Positions 9,024 through 19,020 of a DNA stretch of 64,000 bases are shown here, piece by piece (positions within the stretch are counted from its first letter, which is position 1; each line of letters opens with the position of its first letter). The notes below the pieces were generated by a model, which worked only from the letters and a program-made list of their open reading frames with translations, did no database searches and was not told where the DNA came from. The position numbers were made by a program, and so were the translations under genes. Source of the DNA: Endozoicomonas elysicola (GTDB lineage Bacteria > Pseudomonadota > Gammaproteobacteria > Pseudomonadales > Endozoicomonadaceae); assembly GCF_000710775.1 (NCBI RefSeq), contig NZ_JOJP01000001.1:4899022-4963021 (forward strand). The letters are read 5' to 3'.

Positions 9024-11632
9024 ATGAGTGTTGTAAAAACTCTTGGCAGCGTCATGTTTGCCAGCTTTTTTATGGTCGGATGTACCGCAAGCTCTGTGCC
9101 ACTCGCTCAAGTGGAAAAAAATGCTATCGACCATACTCAGCAACCAATTCAGCAAGCATCAGCCAAACAAATTCAGGAATTGGAGACTATTTATCGTCGG
9201 TATGTAAACTGGACAGTAGGTACTGGAACACTCAGTAAATCTGACCCGCTAGCGCGCATACAGCATGAAACTATGTTGAGCACATTCAACAATATTGAAG
9301 AGCAATTTATGGAAGAAGGTGGGGTAGAAGGGTTGGGTAAAATCAGCTTTGACCGCACCAAAGATAAGCAACCCGTTGCACGGTATGTATTTGATACCAT
9401 TCTGCCATCATTGAGTATGTCCTATGCATACCCTGGGCTGATGGACAGCCCCAACCCCAGATACAGAAACCCTGAAACCGTAGCGACGATTATTGCCATT
9501 CTGGATCATATGCATGCAGCCGGATGGAAAAAAGGGGTAGACACAGGCTTTGATTTTGATGAATTAAGAAAGACTGGATTCACTGGTTTTGGCGGAAGTA
9601 TCAATAATAATATTTCTGGATATTCAAAATCATTGCTATTGCTGAGAGATGAATTGCATCAGGCAGGACGTCTGGAACGTGAGCTGGAAACCCTCGACTG
9701 GGTTACCCGGATTTTTTCTCCGGAGCAGGATGGCCGGGGTATGACCCATTTTCAATTCCCCGGATTTAACTCTGACGGGTTTAAATCCATGGTAAGAAAT
9801 CGACTTTCATACGTTGTCACGCAGTTGCCTGATGATCCCTCTCGTGTGGAAAACATGCAGTTTCTGACCCGCTTTTATAATAAGGCCTACACCATTGCCC
9901 CCGGCTGGGCAGATAAAATCAAACCTGATGGTGTTGGTTACCACCACAAGGGTGTTTATGGCAACAGCTACTCTGAGCAAGGCTTGGAAGCTGCAGCTCG
10001 AAGTATTTTCTTGTTGCAGGGTACATCTTTCCAGGTCACCGATGAGTCCATAGCCAATGTTAAACTGGGGCTAAAGACCTTCCGCATATACTCCCAGAAG
10101 TACGATATGCACCGGGGCATCGCCGGGCGGTTCCCGCACCAACTGGATTCATTAGTTCACCTTCTACCCGCTTATGCCTATTACGGCATGAGCAGTGGTA
10201 TCAATGATTTGGAAATGAAAGGTATTTTTTCCCGCTTATGGGAGCGTGACTATTTCGAACAAACCGGAATATTGAGCGAAACATTTGACGGTAAGGGACT
10301 TGGAGCATTCGGTGAAATAGAAGCCATGCTGGCTCTTGAAAGTGAAAATATTGAACCTGAACCGGCTTTATCCGGGCACTGGGTTTACCCTTACGGAGCC
10401 ATGAGCATTCATCGCCGTCCTGGCTGGATGGCAGCCGTCAAAGGTTTCAGCCGTTACATTTGGGATTATGAGTCCGGTAAAGGGCAGAATGTTTATGGTG
10501 GCAATACCAGCTCTGGGGTTTTGAGGCTTTACACTAAAGGCAGTCCGGTTAATGCCTTTGATAGTGGTTATGGTATTAATGGCTGGGACTGGCACCGCCT
10601 GCCCGGTGCCACAACCGTTCGCGTTCCCTATAAAAAATGCATAAAGGTCATAGAAACTGGTCATCAGAATCATTTGTCGGCGGCTTAAGCTCAGAAAATG
10701 AAAACGGCATCTACGCCATGGTTTATGACAACCAAGTAGGTAATGTTACGCTTACAGCAAATAAGTCACTGTTTTTCTTTGACGACCAGATCGTCTTGTT
10801 GGGTAGTGACATTAACGGTGGTGATGGTCGGCATGAAGTCGCCACCACTCTTTTTCAGACCCGACTACCTTCTGAAGACACTGTCACTTATTTCAACGGT
10901 TCACAGCTAATCGGTAAAAAGCCTGTCTTTGAGACAACGCAGAATGAGCCTGTGTGGCTGACTGACAGCGCTGATAATGGCTATTACATTCCACACCCAG
11001 TGAACTTAATGGTCCATCGAACAAAACAAACGGCACCTGATGAAAAAGGTAAGGGAAATACCAGCGATTCATATAAAACAGCATGGTTGTCCCATGGGGA
11101 TAAGGTCAAGTCCGGACATTATGAGTATGTTGTTCTGGTTAACGCTGGAGAAGAGCAAACACGAACATTTGCCCATAATGCCAATAAAATTTACCGCGTG
11201 AAACAGCAAGATAAAAAGGCTCATATAGTCGAACATATCGAAAAAGGCATAACTGGCTATGCGTTATTCCAAGCAGGCGAAGATTTTGCATCAGATCTTA
11301 TTTTGTCCACAGATACCCCTATGCTCGCCATGACCCATAAAACAGCAACAGGTCGTCTGATATTAAGTGTTGTGAATCCTGACCTTGGACTTGCTCCGGG
11401 AACAAAACAAATCACTATCGACGACTTAAGGGATGACCCCAAATGGTTATATCGTGATAGCCAAACACCACTGGTCACTATGACGTTGAGTGGTCATTGG
11501 CGTAATGCATCAACGACTGGTACCAAAGACATTCAGCTTAAAACCAAAATGATGGAGAATAGGCCTGTTACAGAGCTTACATTCAATACTAAACATGCAT
11601 TTAGTGTAGACATTGAGCTAGTTCGCCAATAA
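9024..11632 (+). pseudogene. Second PL8 polysaccharide lyase lipoprotein, frameshifted
   Basis: Two overlapping frames, 9024-10688 and 10637-11632, together form one lyase of about 870 residues. The first part has a lipobox-like signal (FFMVGC, Cys20), the alpha-helical catalytic domain and the PL8 signature YHHKGVYGNSYSEQG (His307/308) with RGIAGRFPH (Arg near 368). It ends WHRLPGATTVRVPYKK and then goes out of frame. The second part begins MHKGHRNWSSESFVGGLS, which is exactly where PL8 sequences continue, and carries the beta-sandwich domains. The break is at the A6 run 10632-10637. Seven A would restore Tyr-Lys-Lys-Met-His-Lys. It may be a real mutation, a switchable homopolymer, transcriptional slippage or a sequencing error. 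If intact it would be an outer-membrane or periplasmic hyaluronate/chondroitin lyase. Confidence 0.85.
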
Positions 11633-11645
11633 AACACATAAATTC

Positions 11646-11710
11646 GGATGCTGGCTGTCTGCTTTTTGGTTCGTGTCACGGCCTTATCAAGAGCAGATAC
11701 CCAAGCATCC
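11646..11710. other. Imperfect long stem-loop after second lyase
   Basis: GGATGCT at 11646-11652 pairs with AGCATCC at 11704-11710, with further partial pairing inside (TCTGC/GCAGA). It lies between the lyase stop and the P-loop remnant. Function is unknown. Confidence 0.3.
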
Positions 11711-11911
11711 TTATACTCTTCTGTCGATCTGGTTCTTTTCCTCTATTACCACCTTGTCCTGAAGAACATTTAGCCAGTGATGTATTAATGTACAGGTATT
11801 GTTTATTGCTCTCCACAAATGTGAGTGGAGAAATGAGCTTTTGCCCGCAGAATATGCACCTGTAATGGCAATGCTTCGAGTTTTTGGATGAGGTACATTA
11901 GCCCTCCCTAC
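11711..11911 (-). pseudogene. Remnant of a P-loop NTPase gene
   Basis: On the minus strand the open stretch reads VPHPKTRSIAITGAYSAGKS followed by SFLHSH, then runs to a stop at 11711. GAYSAGKSSF is a good Walker A motif, and the preceding beta strand (SIAITG) is as in YobI/KAP-like or dynamin-like P-loop NTPases. No ATG, GTG or TTG start lies between the upstream stop (11912-11914) and the motif. The sequence after the motif does not continue as an NTPase domain. I read it as a decayed fragment of an NTPase gene, plausibly a former defence gene because it abuts the Wadjet operon. The match is only about 15 residues, so confidence is limited. Confidence 0.4.
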
Positions 11912-12203
11912 TTAAAATTAACCATGTTCTATCTTGAGCTGACAGCAGGGTCACAAATGTTCGCCACCCCATATAAAGAAGAACCATGTTACCTAATTAG
12001 ACTGATGTATCACCAGAATTTCGAGTTATAACCCCCCCCTATATCACAACTAATATTCCACTGGATTTCACGGCTCCAAGTACTCTGTACCACTTGGGGC
12101 AGGCTACTCGTTCATGAACTTTTAAAAAGTTCTATAGTCCAATAAAATCCGATGCAACTATAAAGCCAGCCTACCTGCACAGTTCGCCCACAGGACTAAC
12201 ACC

Positions 12204-13700
12204 ATGCTCTCTTCAGATATAGAACTCAGCAGGAACCTTGTCCTTGCCCGCACCCAGAACCCCGCGTGGCGATTACTGGCATCACCACGAGCACCTCTGA
12301 TGATCAGCTGTTTGAAAACACTGTTTTATCAGGATCATGAAACGGTTTCAGAAGATGCAGCCCTGCATGTTCTTGCCGAAATTCTTGGCCAATTCGCTAA
12401 CCATGACGAATTTTCCATCGATACTGAAGACTTGCTGTCACTGGCTAAAAAAGAGATGAGAGAGTGGCGTCAACGTAACCTGATCGTTGAACGTGAGGGA
12501 CAACTGTTTGCGACGGATGCCTTGCAACAGGCCATGCAATTTATTGATGGCATGGATAATCGCATGATGACGTCTACCGCATCCCGTCTGGCTACTGTGC
12601 AGAGGGAGATTGATAGCCTGGAAGCAAAACTCAACCCGGATCAAACCAGTCGTGCTAACAACCTGACGCGCAAAATCGAGAGTCTTAAACACGAGCTTGA
12701 ACAGGTTAACCGTGGAGAATTCAAAGTACTTGAAGGTCCTTCTGCCGTTGAGAATATTCGCGAAGTGTACAACCTGTCCATGACGCTGAAATCCGATTTC
12801 CGTCGGGTTGAGGACTCTTACAGGGAAGCAGACAAACAACTTCGCCAAACCATTATCAGTGAACAGCATCACCGGGGTGAAATTGTCGACCGTCTTCTGG
12901 ATAGCCATGATCACCTGCTCACGACACCGGAAGGACAAGTTTTCCATGGTTTTTACGAGCAACTGAGCCACTCCATTGAACTGGACAATATGAAACATCG
13001 ATTACGGAACATTCTGTCCAGTCCATCCTGCCGGGAAGCATTGACCCAACAGCAGTCCATGGAATTACGCTGGTTGACATCCAGCCTGGTCAGAGAGTCC
13101 GAATATGTTATTCGTGCCCGGGCTCGCAGCGAGCGGGATGTTAAAGGCTTTTTAAAATCAGGTCTGGCAGTAGAGCACCACCGGGTAGGCCAGATGCTTA
13201 ATGAGATTCTGGAATGCGCGTTAAATCTTGACTGGCACAGTCAGAAATTGCGAAGGAGTCCTGCCCCACTGAAACCATTGGCATTCCCTGTTTCCGGTTT
13301 ACCCCTGATCGAACGGCTTACCTTTAAGCCCGTTGAGCAGTTAGAATCCCAGAAGCTGGTTCTGTCACAGGAGAGTGTAGACCTGGATGAACTGGATGAC
13401 GACTTTTGGAATGCTTTTGATGGGCTGGATAGAGAAACACTGATTCGGGAAACCATTGCACTGCTAAAAACCCAGGGCACGCCAATGACGATTGCCCAAC
13501 TTGCAGAATATCTGCCACCAACTCATGATCTCGAAACACTGGCGCTGTGGTTGAGCATGGCTCGGGAAGCAGGGCTCATTGTTGCAGACGATACGGAACA
13601 GCTGGACATTCAGGACAGAGATGGGCAGTGGCTTCGTTTTTACCTACCCAAAACCTACCTGCACACAGAAGCACTGACAACGATTGATTGGGAGTTGTAA
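12204..13700 (+). CDS. jetA: Wadjet system protein JetA (DUF3375, MksF/MukF-like kleisin)
   Basis: 498 residues. Its N-terminal helical and winged-helix region (SRNLVLARTQNPAWRLLASP), central coiled coil with HRGEIVDRLL, and C-terminal winged helix fit the DUF3375 subunit of type I Wadjet. In these systems JetA is the kleisin that bridges the SMC-like JetC dimer, and the JetABC motor extrudes DNA loops while JetD cleaves circular plasmids. It is the first gene of four consecutive genes; jetB follows after 3 bases, so translation is probably coupled. The assignment rests on the whole operon architecture as well as on the protein itself. Confidence 0.9.
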   Translation: MLSSDIELSRNLVLARTQNPAWRLLASPRAPLMISCLKTLFYQDHETVSEDAALHVLAEILGQFANHDEFSIDTEDLLSLAKKEMREWRQRNLIVEREGQLFATDALQQAMQFIDGMDNRMMTSTASRLATVQREIDSLEAKLNPDQTSRANNLTRKIESLKHELEQVNRGEFKVLEGPSAVENIREVYNLSMTLKSDFRRVEDSYREADKQLRQTIISEQHHRGEIVDRLLDSHDHLLTTPEGQVFHGFYEQLSHSIELDNMKHRLRNILSSPSCREALTQQQSMELRWLTSSLVRESEYVIRARARSERDVKGFLKSGLAVEHHRVGQMLNEILECALNLDWHSQKLRRSPAPLKPLAFPVSGLPLIERLTFKPVEQLESQKLVLSQESVDLDELDDDFWNAFDGLDRETLIRETIALLKTQGTPMTIAQLAEYLPPTHDLETLALWLSMAREAGLIVADDTEQLDIQDRDGQWLRFYLPKTYLHTEALTTIDWEL

Positions 13701-13703
13701 ACG

Positions 13704-14462
13704 ATGAGCGACGTTTTTGACCAACTGGTGACCTCCGGTGCTGCTCCGTCGTCATCACCTCAGACGACACTGAAAGACTTCTCAGAAATCGAAGAAGTTC
13801 AGACAGACAATACACAGACTCAGGACTCTCCCACACTAACGGCAAGAAAAGTAAAACAGGCTGTGCAGGAACTGATGAAATCAGGTTATCTGGAAGCCAG
13901 TCGCAAACCTAACCTGTATCAGCAGTCAGTGCTGTCTCAAGAGCAAATCAATCGCATTCTGGAACCACTGGATCTCAGGCTCACCATTGATGATATCCGT
14001 GGCCTTGCTTTTCTGGTGGTCAGTGACACATGGCAGGAAGAGGGTTCTGCCGAGAGTGATGAATGGAGTCATCCACTGGTCAGAAGACAGCGAATTACCA
14101 TGGAGCAATCCCTGTTGATCGCCATATTGCGACAGCAGTACATCGCCCACGAACAGGAGGCAGGTATTGGTGCCACTGATGCGAGGGTTGATATTGATGA
14201 CTTACTGTCGCAGCTGCAGGTTTATCTCGGAGATATCGGTAGCGATAGCCGTGAGCGTAAACGTCTGGATAATCTGCTTGATAAGCTCGCAAACCATGGG
14301 CTTGTTCAGGTAGACGACAAACAGCACACTCTAACCATTCGACCGATCATTACTCATCTGGCGAACCCCGAAAGTCTGCAAACCCTGCTGAACCATTTTA
14401 AACATTTGAGCCAGCAGCCAGATGTTGATTCACCTGTTGACCAGCAAGAGGCTGAGCAATAA
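13704..14462 (+). CDS. jetB: Wadjet system protein JetB (DUF4194, MksE/MukE-like)
   Basis: 252 residues. A disordered acidic N-terminus (about 1-45) is followed by tandem winged-helix domains (VKQAVQELMKSGYLEASRKP; MEQSLLIAILRQQYIAHEQE), typical of the DUF4194 KITE subunit of type I Wadjet/MksBEF complexes. JetB binds the JetA kleisin and contacts DNA. It has 3-base gaps to both jetA and jetC, consistent with one operon and fixed stoichiometry. The longer N-terminal linker is unremarkable for the family. Confidence 0.88.
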   Translation: MSDVFDQLVTSGAAPSSSPQTTLKDFSEIEEVQTDNTQTQDSPTLTARKVKQAVQELMKSGYLEASRKPNLYQQSVLSQEQINRILEPLDLRLTIDDIRGLAFLVVSDTWQEEGSAESDEWSHPLVRRQRITMEQSLLIAILRQQYIAHEQEAGIGATDARVDIDDLLSQLQVYLGDIGSDSRERKRLDNLLDKLANHGLVQVDDKQHTLTIRPIITHLANPESLQTLLNHFKHLSQQPDVDSPVDQQEAEQ

Positions 14463-14465
14463 ACC

Positions 14466-17400
14466 ATGAGTAATCATACAGGTCATCAAAATACTCTAAC
14501 GAATATAACGTCAAAAAGTGATAACGAACGTCAGCTCACCGGAAGCATTGACCTTTTTCAGCCTTCAGAGCTTGCAAATACCGCTTTTGTTCTGAAAGAA
14601 CTAAGTCTGTACAACTGGGGACCTTTTCAGGGCAACAATCAGGCGACATTTGACCTGGAAGGCACTGCCATTATCGGCCCAACGGGCAGCGGCAAAACAA
14701 CACTGGTCGATGCCCTGATGACCCTGATCGTTCCTCTGCCAAAATACAATCTGGCCTCTACCGGTGGCCATGAAAGTGACCGAGATCTGATCTCCTACGT
14801 GCGGGGTGTCACCGGTGCAGGCAATAACTCCGGCGATAATCACCATATTGCACGTCCGGGGAAAACCATTACTGGTCTGGCAGCCCGATTTGAAAGTCAT
14901 GACCAGGTTGTGCAAATTGGCGGCCTGTTCTGGATAGATGTGCCGGGCAATGCATCAGCCGATTTAAAGAAACTCTGGCTGTTTACCCAGCGGGAAGACC
15001 AGACTCTCGAACATTGGCTAACCCTGTTGCATGAGGGTGGTAAACGCGCCATTAAACAATTTGAACGACACACGACGGATCTAAAGGTTTTTGACAGTAA
15101 AAAGTCATACCTGGATAAAATTCAACGATTTTTTGAAGTAGGGACAAATGCCTTCCCTCTACTCAACCGGGCTGCTGGCCTGAAGCAGTTGAACAGTGTT
15201 GATGAGATATTCCGGGAGCTGGTTCTGGATGATCGGTCCATGTTTGCCCGCGCCGGAGAAGTCGCCACAGAGTTTGATGACCTGGCCATAATCCACGAAG
15301 AGCTTAACACCGCCCGACGTCAACAGAACTCCCTGCAACCGCTGATTTCCTTGAACAAAAACCACCAAAAATTAGGTGAGCAACTTGCCGAGCAGCAGGC
15401 GCTCTCCGAAATTATTCCCATCTGGTTTGCCATTGCCGGCCACCAATTGTGGGGGACAAAGGTTAAAGATGTTAAGACTGCAATAGACGACCTGCAGGAA
15501 ATCATTGTTGCCAGCCAGGAAAAAAAAGATCAGCTGAAAGATCAGGCAGACCGGTTAAACGAAGTATATCTACGTGCAGGCGGAAGCAGCATTGAGTCCC
15601 TTCGCAGGGAAATCGGTCAACAGGAAAAACTGACTGCGGATTGTCGCCAGCGTGCCCGGGATTATCAGACGCTGGCTCGTAACCTTGATCTTGACGACAC
15701 ATTATCCTCAAAAATGTTGGCTGCTAACCAGCTGCAAGTCGGGAAGCAGACCTCGGAGTTAGAGGCGAAAGCCAGAGAACAAACGACTAATGTCGATCAA
15801 CTATCTTTTGAACGCATAACCAGATCACAGGCTCTGGAGCAAGTCACTCAAGAGTACGAAGCGGTCAAAGCCAGACCAGGCTCCAACATCAAAGGGGCTC
15901 TGCAAAACTTCCGTAGTGATTTAGCCGAGGCTTTGAGTCTGGAGGAAGACAGCCTGCCTTTTATAGCCGAACTGGTGGAGGTAAAAACAGCAGAAAAGCC
16001 CTGGCGCGGAGCCATAGAGCGAGCCATTGGCAGTCATCGTGAACGGATTCTGGTGCCATCGCAACATATGAAAGCGGCACTGAACTGGATCAATAACCGT
16101 CATAACCGAGTACATGTGCGCCTGCAGGACGCTATGGCTCCAGCCGCGCAACCGCAGTTTTATAACGATGGATTTACCCGCAAACTTAATTTTAAAGAAC
16201 ATCCGCACCGTGAAGCACTGAAAGCATTACTGGCCAGCATTGACCGACACTGTGTTGAATCACCGGAGCAGTTAAAAGTCACACCCCACGGAATGACCCA
16301 GCAAGGTTTGATGTCTGGTGTTAACGGCCGCTATGAAAAGCAGGATCAGCGCTCATTAAACGACAACTGGATGACAGGATTTGACAACAGGGATCGACTG
16401 GCCACTCTCGAAGATGAAATCAGGACCTTGCGGCAGGAAGAAAAGACATTCCAGCAGCAATACGACGATGCAAAAAAACGTGAACAAATTACCCGTCAAA
16501 AGCTAAATTTATTAGCCCGCTTATCGGAAATCACCTTTGAGGACATTAACCTTCCTGACTATGAAAAAAAATTGCGCGACCTTGAACAACAACTTTCCGC
16601 CCTTCTGGCACCGGATTCAGATGCCACCAAAGCCAAAGAAGCACTGGATGTCGTTAAACAGGAAATTAAGCGCATAGAGCACGATATTTATGAGAATATT
16701 CAGAAAAAAGGAGAGTCGGCTAACCAACTGAAATCCGCTGAGCAGAAAAGAGAAAAGGCGTTTGCGGTGATTGGCGATGGTCTGAAGGATGAACAGGCAC
16801 AACTGGCTGACCGACTACTGCCATCACTGTCTGACACCAATCCTGATGACCTTCCCGATAAGGAAAAGCTTTACCAGAATAAAACCATCAGCAGTATCAA
16901 AACACTTCAGTCTTCCATAAAGACCGCTGAAGGACAGTTGATCCGACAAATGAATGAAGCCCAGAAACAAGACACTGGCTCCCTGAGTGAAGCCGGTACC
17001 GAGTTACGGGATATTCCACAATACCTTGAACGACTGAACACACTGACTAAAGAAGCGTTGCCGGAGAAGCAGAAACGCTTCAAAAACTACCTGAATCAAT
17101 CCTCTGACCAGGGTGTCACACAATTACTGAATGCGATTGATAATGAAGTCAGTCAGGTGGAAGAGCGTATTGAGGATCTTAATCGAACTCTGCTTCGTGT
17201 CGACTTCAAGCCTGGTCAATATCTGCAGTTAAGACCCCAGCGTGTGATCCATGAAAGTTTACGTAATCTGGAGTCGGCTCGTCGTCATTTGCGAGCAGCA
17301 TCTTTAAAAGAAGACGACGGTGAAAGTCACTATCGCGCACTGGTGAATATGGTCGAACTTTTACGACAAGCAAACGACAATCGCCGAACAGTTGGCGCCC

Positions 17401-17891
17401 GGGCACTGCTTGACCCTCGATACCGGCTTCAATTCACCGTAGAAGTTTGTGAACGCAACAGTCACTCTGTTATCGAACGACTTAAAGGCTCCCAAAGCGG
17501 CAGTGGTGGCGAGAAAGAGATTCTGGCCAGCTATATTCTGACCGCTTCCCTGAGCTATGCACTCTGCCCTGCGGGAGCATCACACCCATTGTTTGGAACT
17601 ATTGTTCTCGATGAAGCATTCTCAAAGAGCTCGCAGGCCGTTGCTGGTAGAATCATCTCAGCCCTTAATGAATTTGGTCTGCATCCACTCTTTGTCACTC
17701 CAAACAAGGAAATCAGACTACTTCGGTCACATACCCGCTCCGCGATTCTGGTACACCGTAAAGGAATGAAAGCAACCCTGACACCTATGCGCTGGGAAAC
17801 GCTTGAAAAACATGCCAGCAGAAAAAGCCAGATAATTGTTCCAGCGTCCAGTACCTTTACAGAGTCTGAAAACCATGAAATCACCCCATGA
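14466..17891 (+). CDS. jetC: Wadjet system SMC-like ATPase JetC
   Basis: 1,141 residues with the SMC/MukB-like layout. The N-terminal ATPase lobe has Walker A GPTGSGKT (residues 71-78). Long coiled coils lie at about 320-480 and 640-930 around a hinge. The C-terminal lobe has the ABC signature GSQSGSGGEKE (about 1010) and Walker B GTIVLDEAFSKS (about 1045). It is the loop-extruding motor of the plasmid-defence complex and needs JetA and JetB. All ATPase motifs are intact, so the system looks functional. Its 3' end overlaps jetD by 17 bases. Confidence 0.93.
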   Translation: MSNHTGHQNTLTNITSKSDNERQLTGSIDLFQPSELANTAFVLKELSLYNWGPFQGNNQATFDLEGTAIIGPTGSGKTTLVDALMTLIVPLPKYNLASTGGHESDRDLISYVRGVTGAGNNSGDNHHIARPGKTITGLAARFESHDQVVQIGGLFWIDVPGNASADLKKLWLFTQREDQTLEHWLTLLHEGGKRAIKQFERHTTDLKVFDSKKSYLDKIQRFFEVGTNAFPLLNRAAGLKQLNSVDEIFRELVLDDRSMFARAGEVATEFDDLAIIHEELNTARRQQNSLQPLISLNKNHQKLGEQLAEQQALSEIIPIWFAIAGHQLWGTKVKDVKTAIDDLQEIIVASQEKKDQLKDQADRLNEVYLRAGGSSIESLRREIGQQEKLTADCRQRARDYQTLARNLDLDDTLSSKMLAANQLQVGKQTSELEAKAREQTTNVDQLSFERITRSQALEQVTQEYEAVKARPGSNIKGALQNFRSDLAEALSLEEDSLPFIAELVEVKTAEKPWRGAIERAIGSHRERILVPSQHMKAALNWINNRHNRVHVRLQDAMAPAAQPQFYNDGFTRKLNFKEHPHREALKALLASIDRHCVESPEQLKVTPHGMTQQGLMSGVNGRYEKQDQRSLNDNWMTGFDNRDRLATLEDEIRTLRQEEKTFQQQYDDAKKREQITRQKLNLLARLSEITFEDINLPDYEKKLRDLEQQLSALLAPDSDATKAKEALDVVKQEIKRIEHDIYENIQKKGESANQLKSAEQKREKAFAVIGDGLKDEQAQLADRLLPSLSDTNPDDLPDKEKLYQNKTISSIKTLQSSIKTAEGQLIRQMNEAQKQDTGSLSEAGTELRDIPQYLERLNTLTKEALPEKQKRFKNYLNQSSDQGVTQLLNAIDNEVSQVEERIEDLNRTLLRVDFKPGQYLQLRPQRVIHESLRNLESARRHLRAASLKEDDGESHYRALVNMVELLRQANDNRRTVGARALLDPRYRLQFTVEVCERNSHSVIERLKGSQSGSGGEKEILASYILTASLSYALCPAGASHPLFGTIVLDEAFSKSSQAVAGRIISALNEFGLHPLFVTPNKEIRLLRSHTRSAILVHRKGMKATLTPMRWETLEKHASRKSQIIVPASSTFTESENHEITP

Positions 17892-19020
17892 CATTGCCGA
17901 TGAGCTGGCCAGGCAGTGGAAGAGTGCTGATACCCGGGAAAAACGGTTACTGATGAAAGACAGTTGGCCTTTAAAAGTCAGCATTGGTAAACCAGCTTCC
18001 GGAGACATTAATCATCACCCGGAAAAAATCAGACAGCATTTTCAGCAGTGGCGACAGGTGAATACCGGTGAAGTGATCTGGAATTCTGCCAGCTATCGAG
18101 GAATGGCAGAAAGCATCGAGATACCCGGTCACTGGCTTTTATCAAAACCCAGCGAATGGATTGAGGCAAGTCGCTGCAAAACAGTTAAAGATGAATATCA
18201 ACGCCTGGGCACGATCATTCAACAGACGTCGCCGATTTTTCATCCTTACCTGATACGCCAACGACGCTGGTTTGATAAGCCCGTTAACGAAGTCATCAAG
18301 ACAACTGAACTGGCTATGCTACTTGAGCCCGGTTTTGCCCAGGGAGTGCCACTCCGTTCCCTGGGACTAGCCAACACCGATACCAAGTTTTTTGAACGAA
18401 ATGCATCGCTACTGAGGCAGCTTCTGGATATCCGGTTTGACGGTCTTCCCTCCAAACTGGGGCTTGAGGCCTTTCTCAATGCGCCCGAAAGCCATCACTG
18501 GCTGTTAATCGCAGACCTTGATGGTTCTTTTCTGCCTTTCCAACAACTCCGTGTCAGGGACTACGAGCTGTCCACAACACCATTGCCAGCTGCCAATATA
18601 CTGATTGTCGAAAATGAGCAGTGCTTACACTTGATTCCCAGTCTAAAAAATACCATCGCCATTCTTGGAGCCGGACTGAACCTATCCTGGATGAAAGCAA
18701 GCTGGCTGCATTCAAAATCCATTGCCTATTGGGGAGACATGGATAGCTGGGGACTCACCATGCTGGCACGAGCTCGGAATCACCAACCTTCGCTATCGGC
18801 TCTTTTAATGAATCAATCTGTGTTCGATATGTTTCAGGAAGATAGGGCTGTTGAGGAACCAGTTCCTTCCATCCATGAAGATTGCACAGCACTGAAAGAA
18901 GAAGAGCAGCAGTTTTTGAATACTTTACGTGCTCTGAAGAGAGGAAGGCTTGAACAGGAATTTTTAACAGCAGAGGTTGTTCATTCGGAACTCAAACACT
19001 GGTGTGACTCGATTCAATAA
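17875..19020 (+). CDS. jetD: Wadjet system nuclease JetD (DUF3322-DUF2220, Toprim)
   Basis: About 381 residues from the ATG at 17875, which overlaps the end of jetC; an upstream TTG at 17836 is less likely. The N-terminal DUF3322 region (ADELARQWKSAD onward) is followed by a DUF2220 Toprim-type domain with LIVENEQ (Glu near 245) and WGDMDSWGLTML (Asp-x-Asp near 288), the metal-binding acidic set. JetD cleaves closed circular DNA when JetABC loop extrusion stalls. The full jetABCD gene order and intact catalytic residues point to an active type I Wadjet system. Confidence 0.9.
   Translation: MKSPHDIADELARQWKSADTREKRLLMKDSWPLKVSIGKPASGDINHHPEKIRQHFQQWRQVNTGEVIWNSASYRGMAESIEIPGHWLLSKPSEWIEASRCKTVKDEYQRLGTIIQQTSPIFHPYLIRQRRWFDKPVNEVIKTTELAMLLEPGFAQGVPLRSLGLANTDTKFFERNASLLRQLLDIRFDGLPSKLGLEAFLNAPESHHWLLIADLDGSFLPFQQLRVRDYELSTTPLPAANILIVENEQCLHLIPSLKNTIAILGAGLNLSWMKASWLHSKSIAYWGDMDSWGLTMLARARNHQPSLSALLMNQSVFDMFQEDRAVEEPVPSIHEDCTALKEEEQQFLNTLRALKRGRLEQEFLTAEVVHSELKHWCDSIQ

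Noticed and set aside
10626-10645. Programmed -1 frameshift at TAT AAA AAA TGC
   Set aside because: The two Lys codons cannot both re-pair in the -1 frame because the first base would be T, and there is no evident downstream pseudoknot. A lost A is simpler, though transcriptional slippage stays possible.
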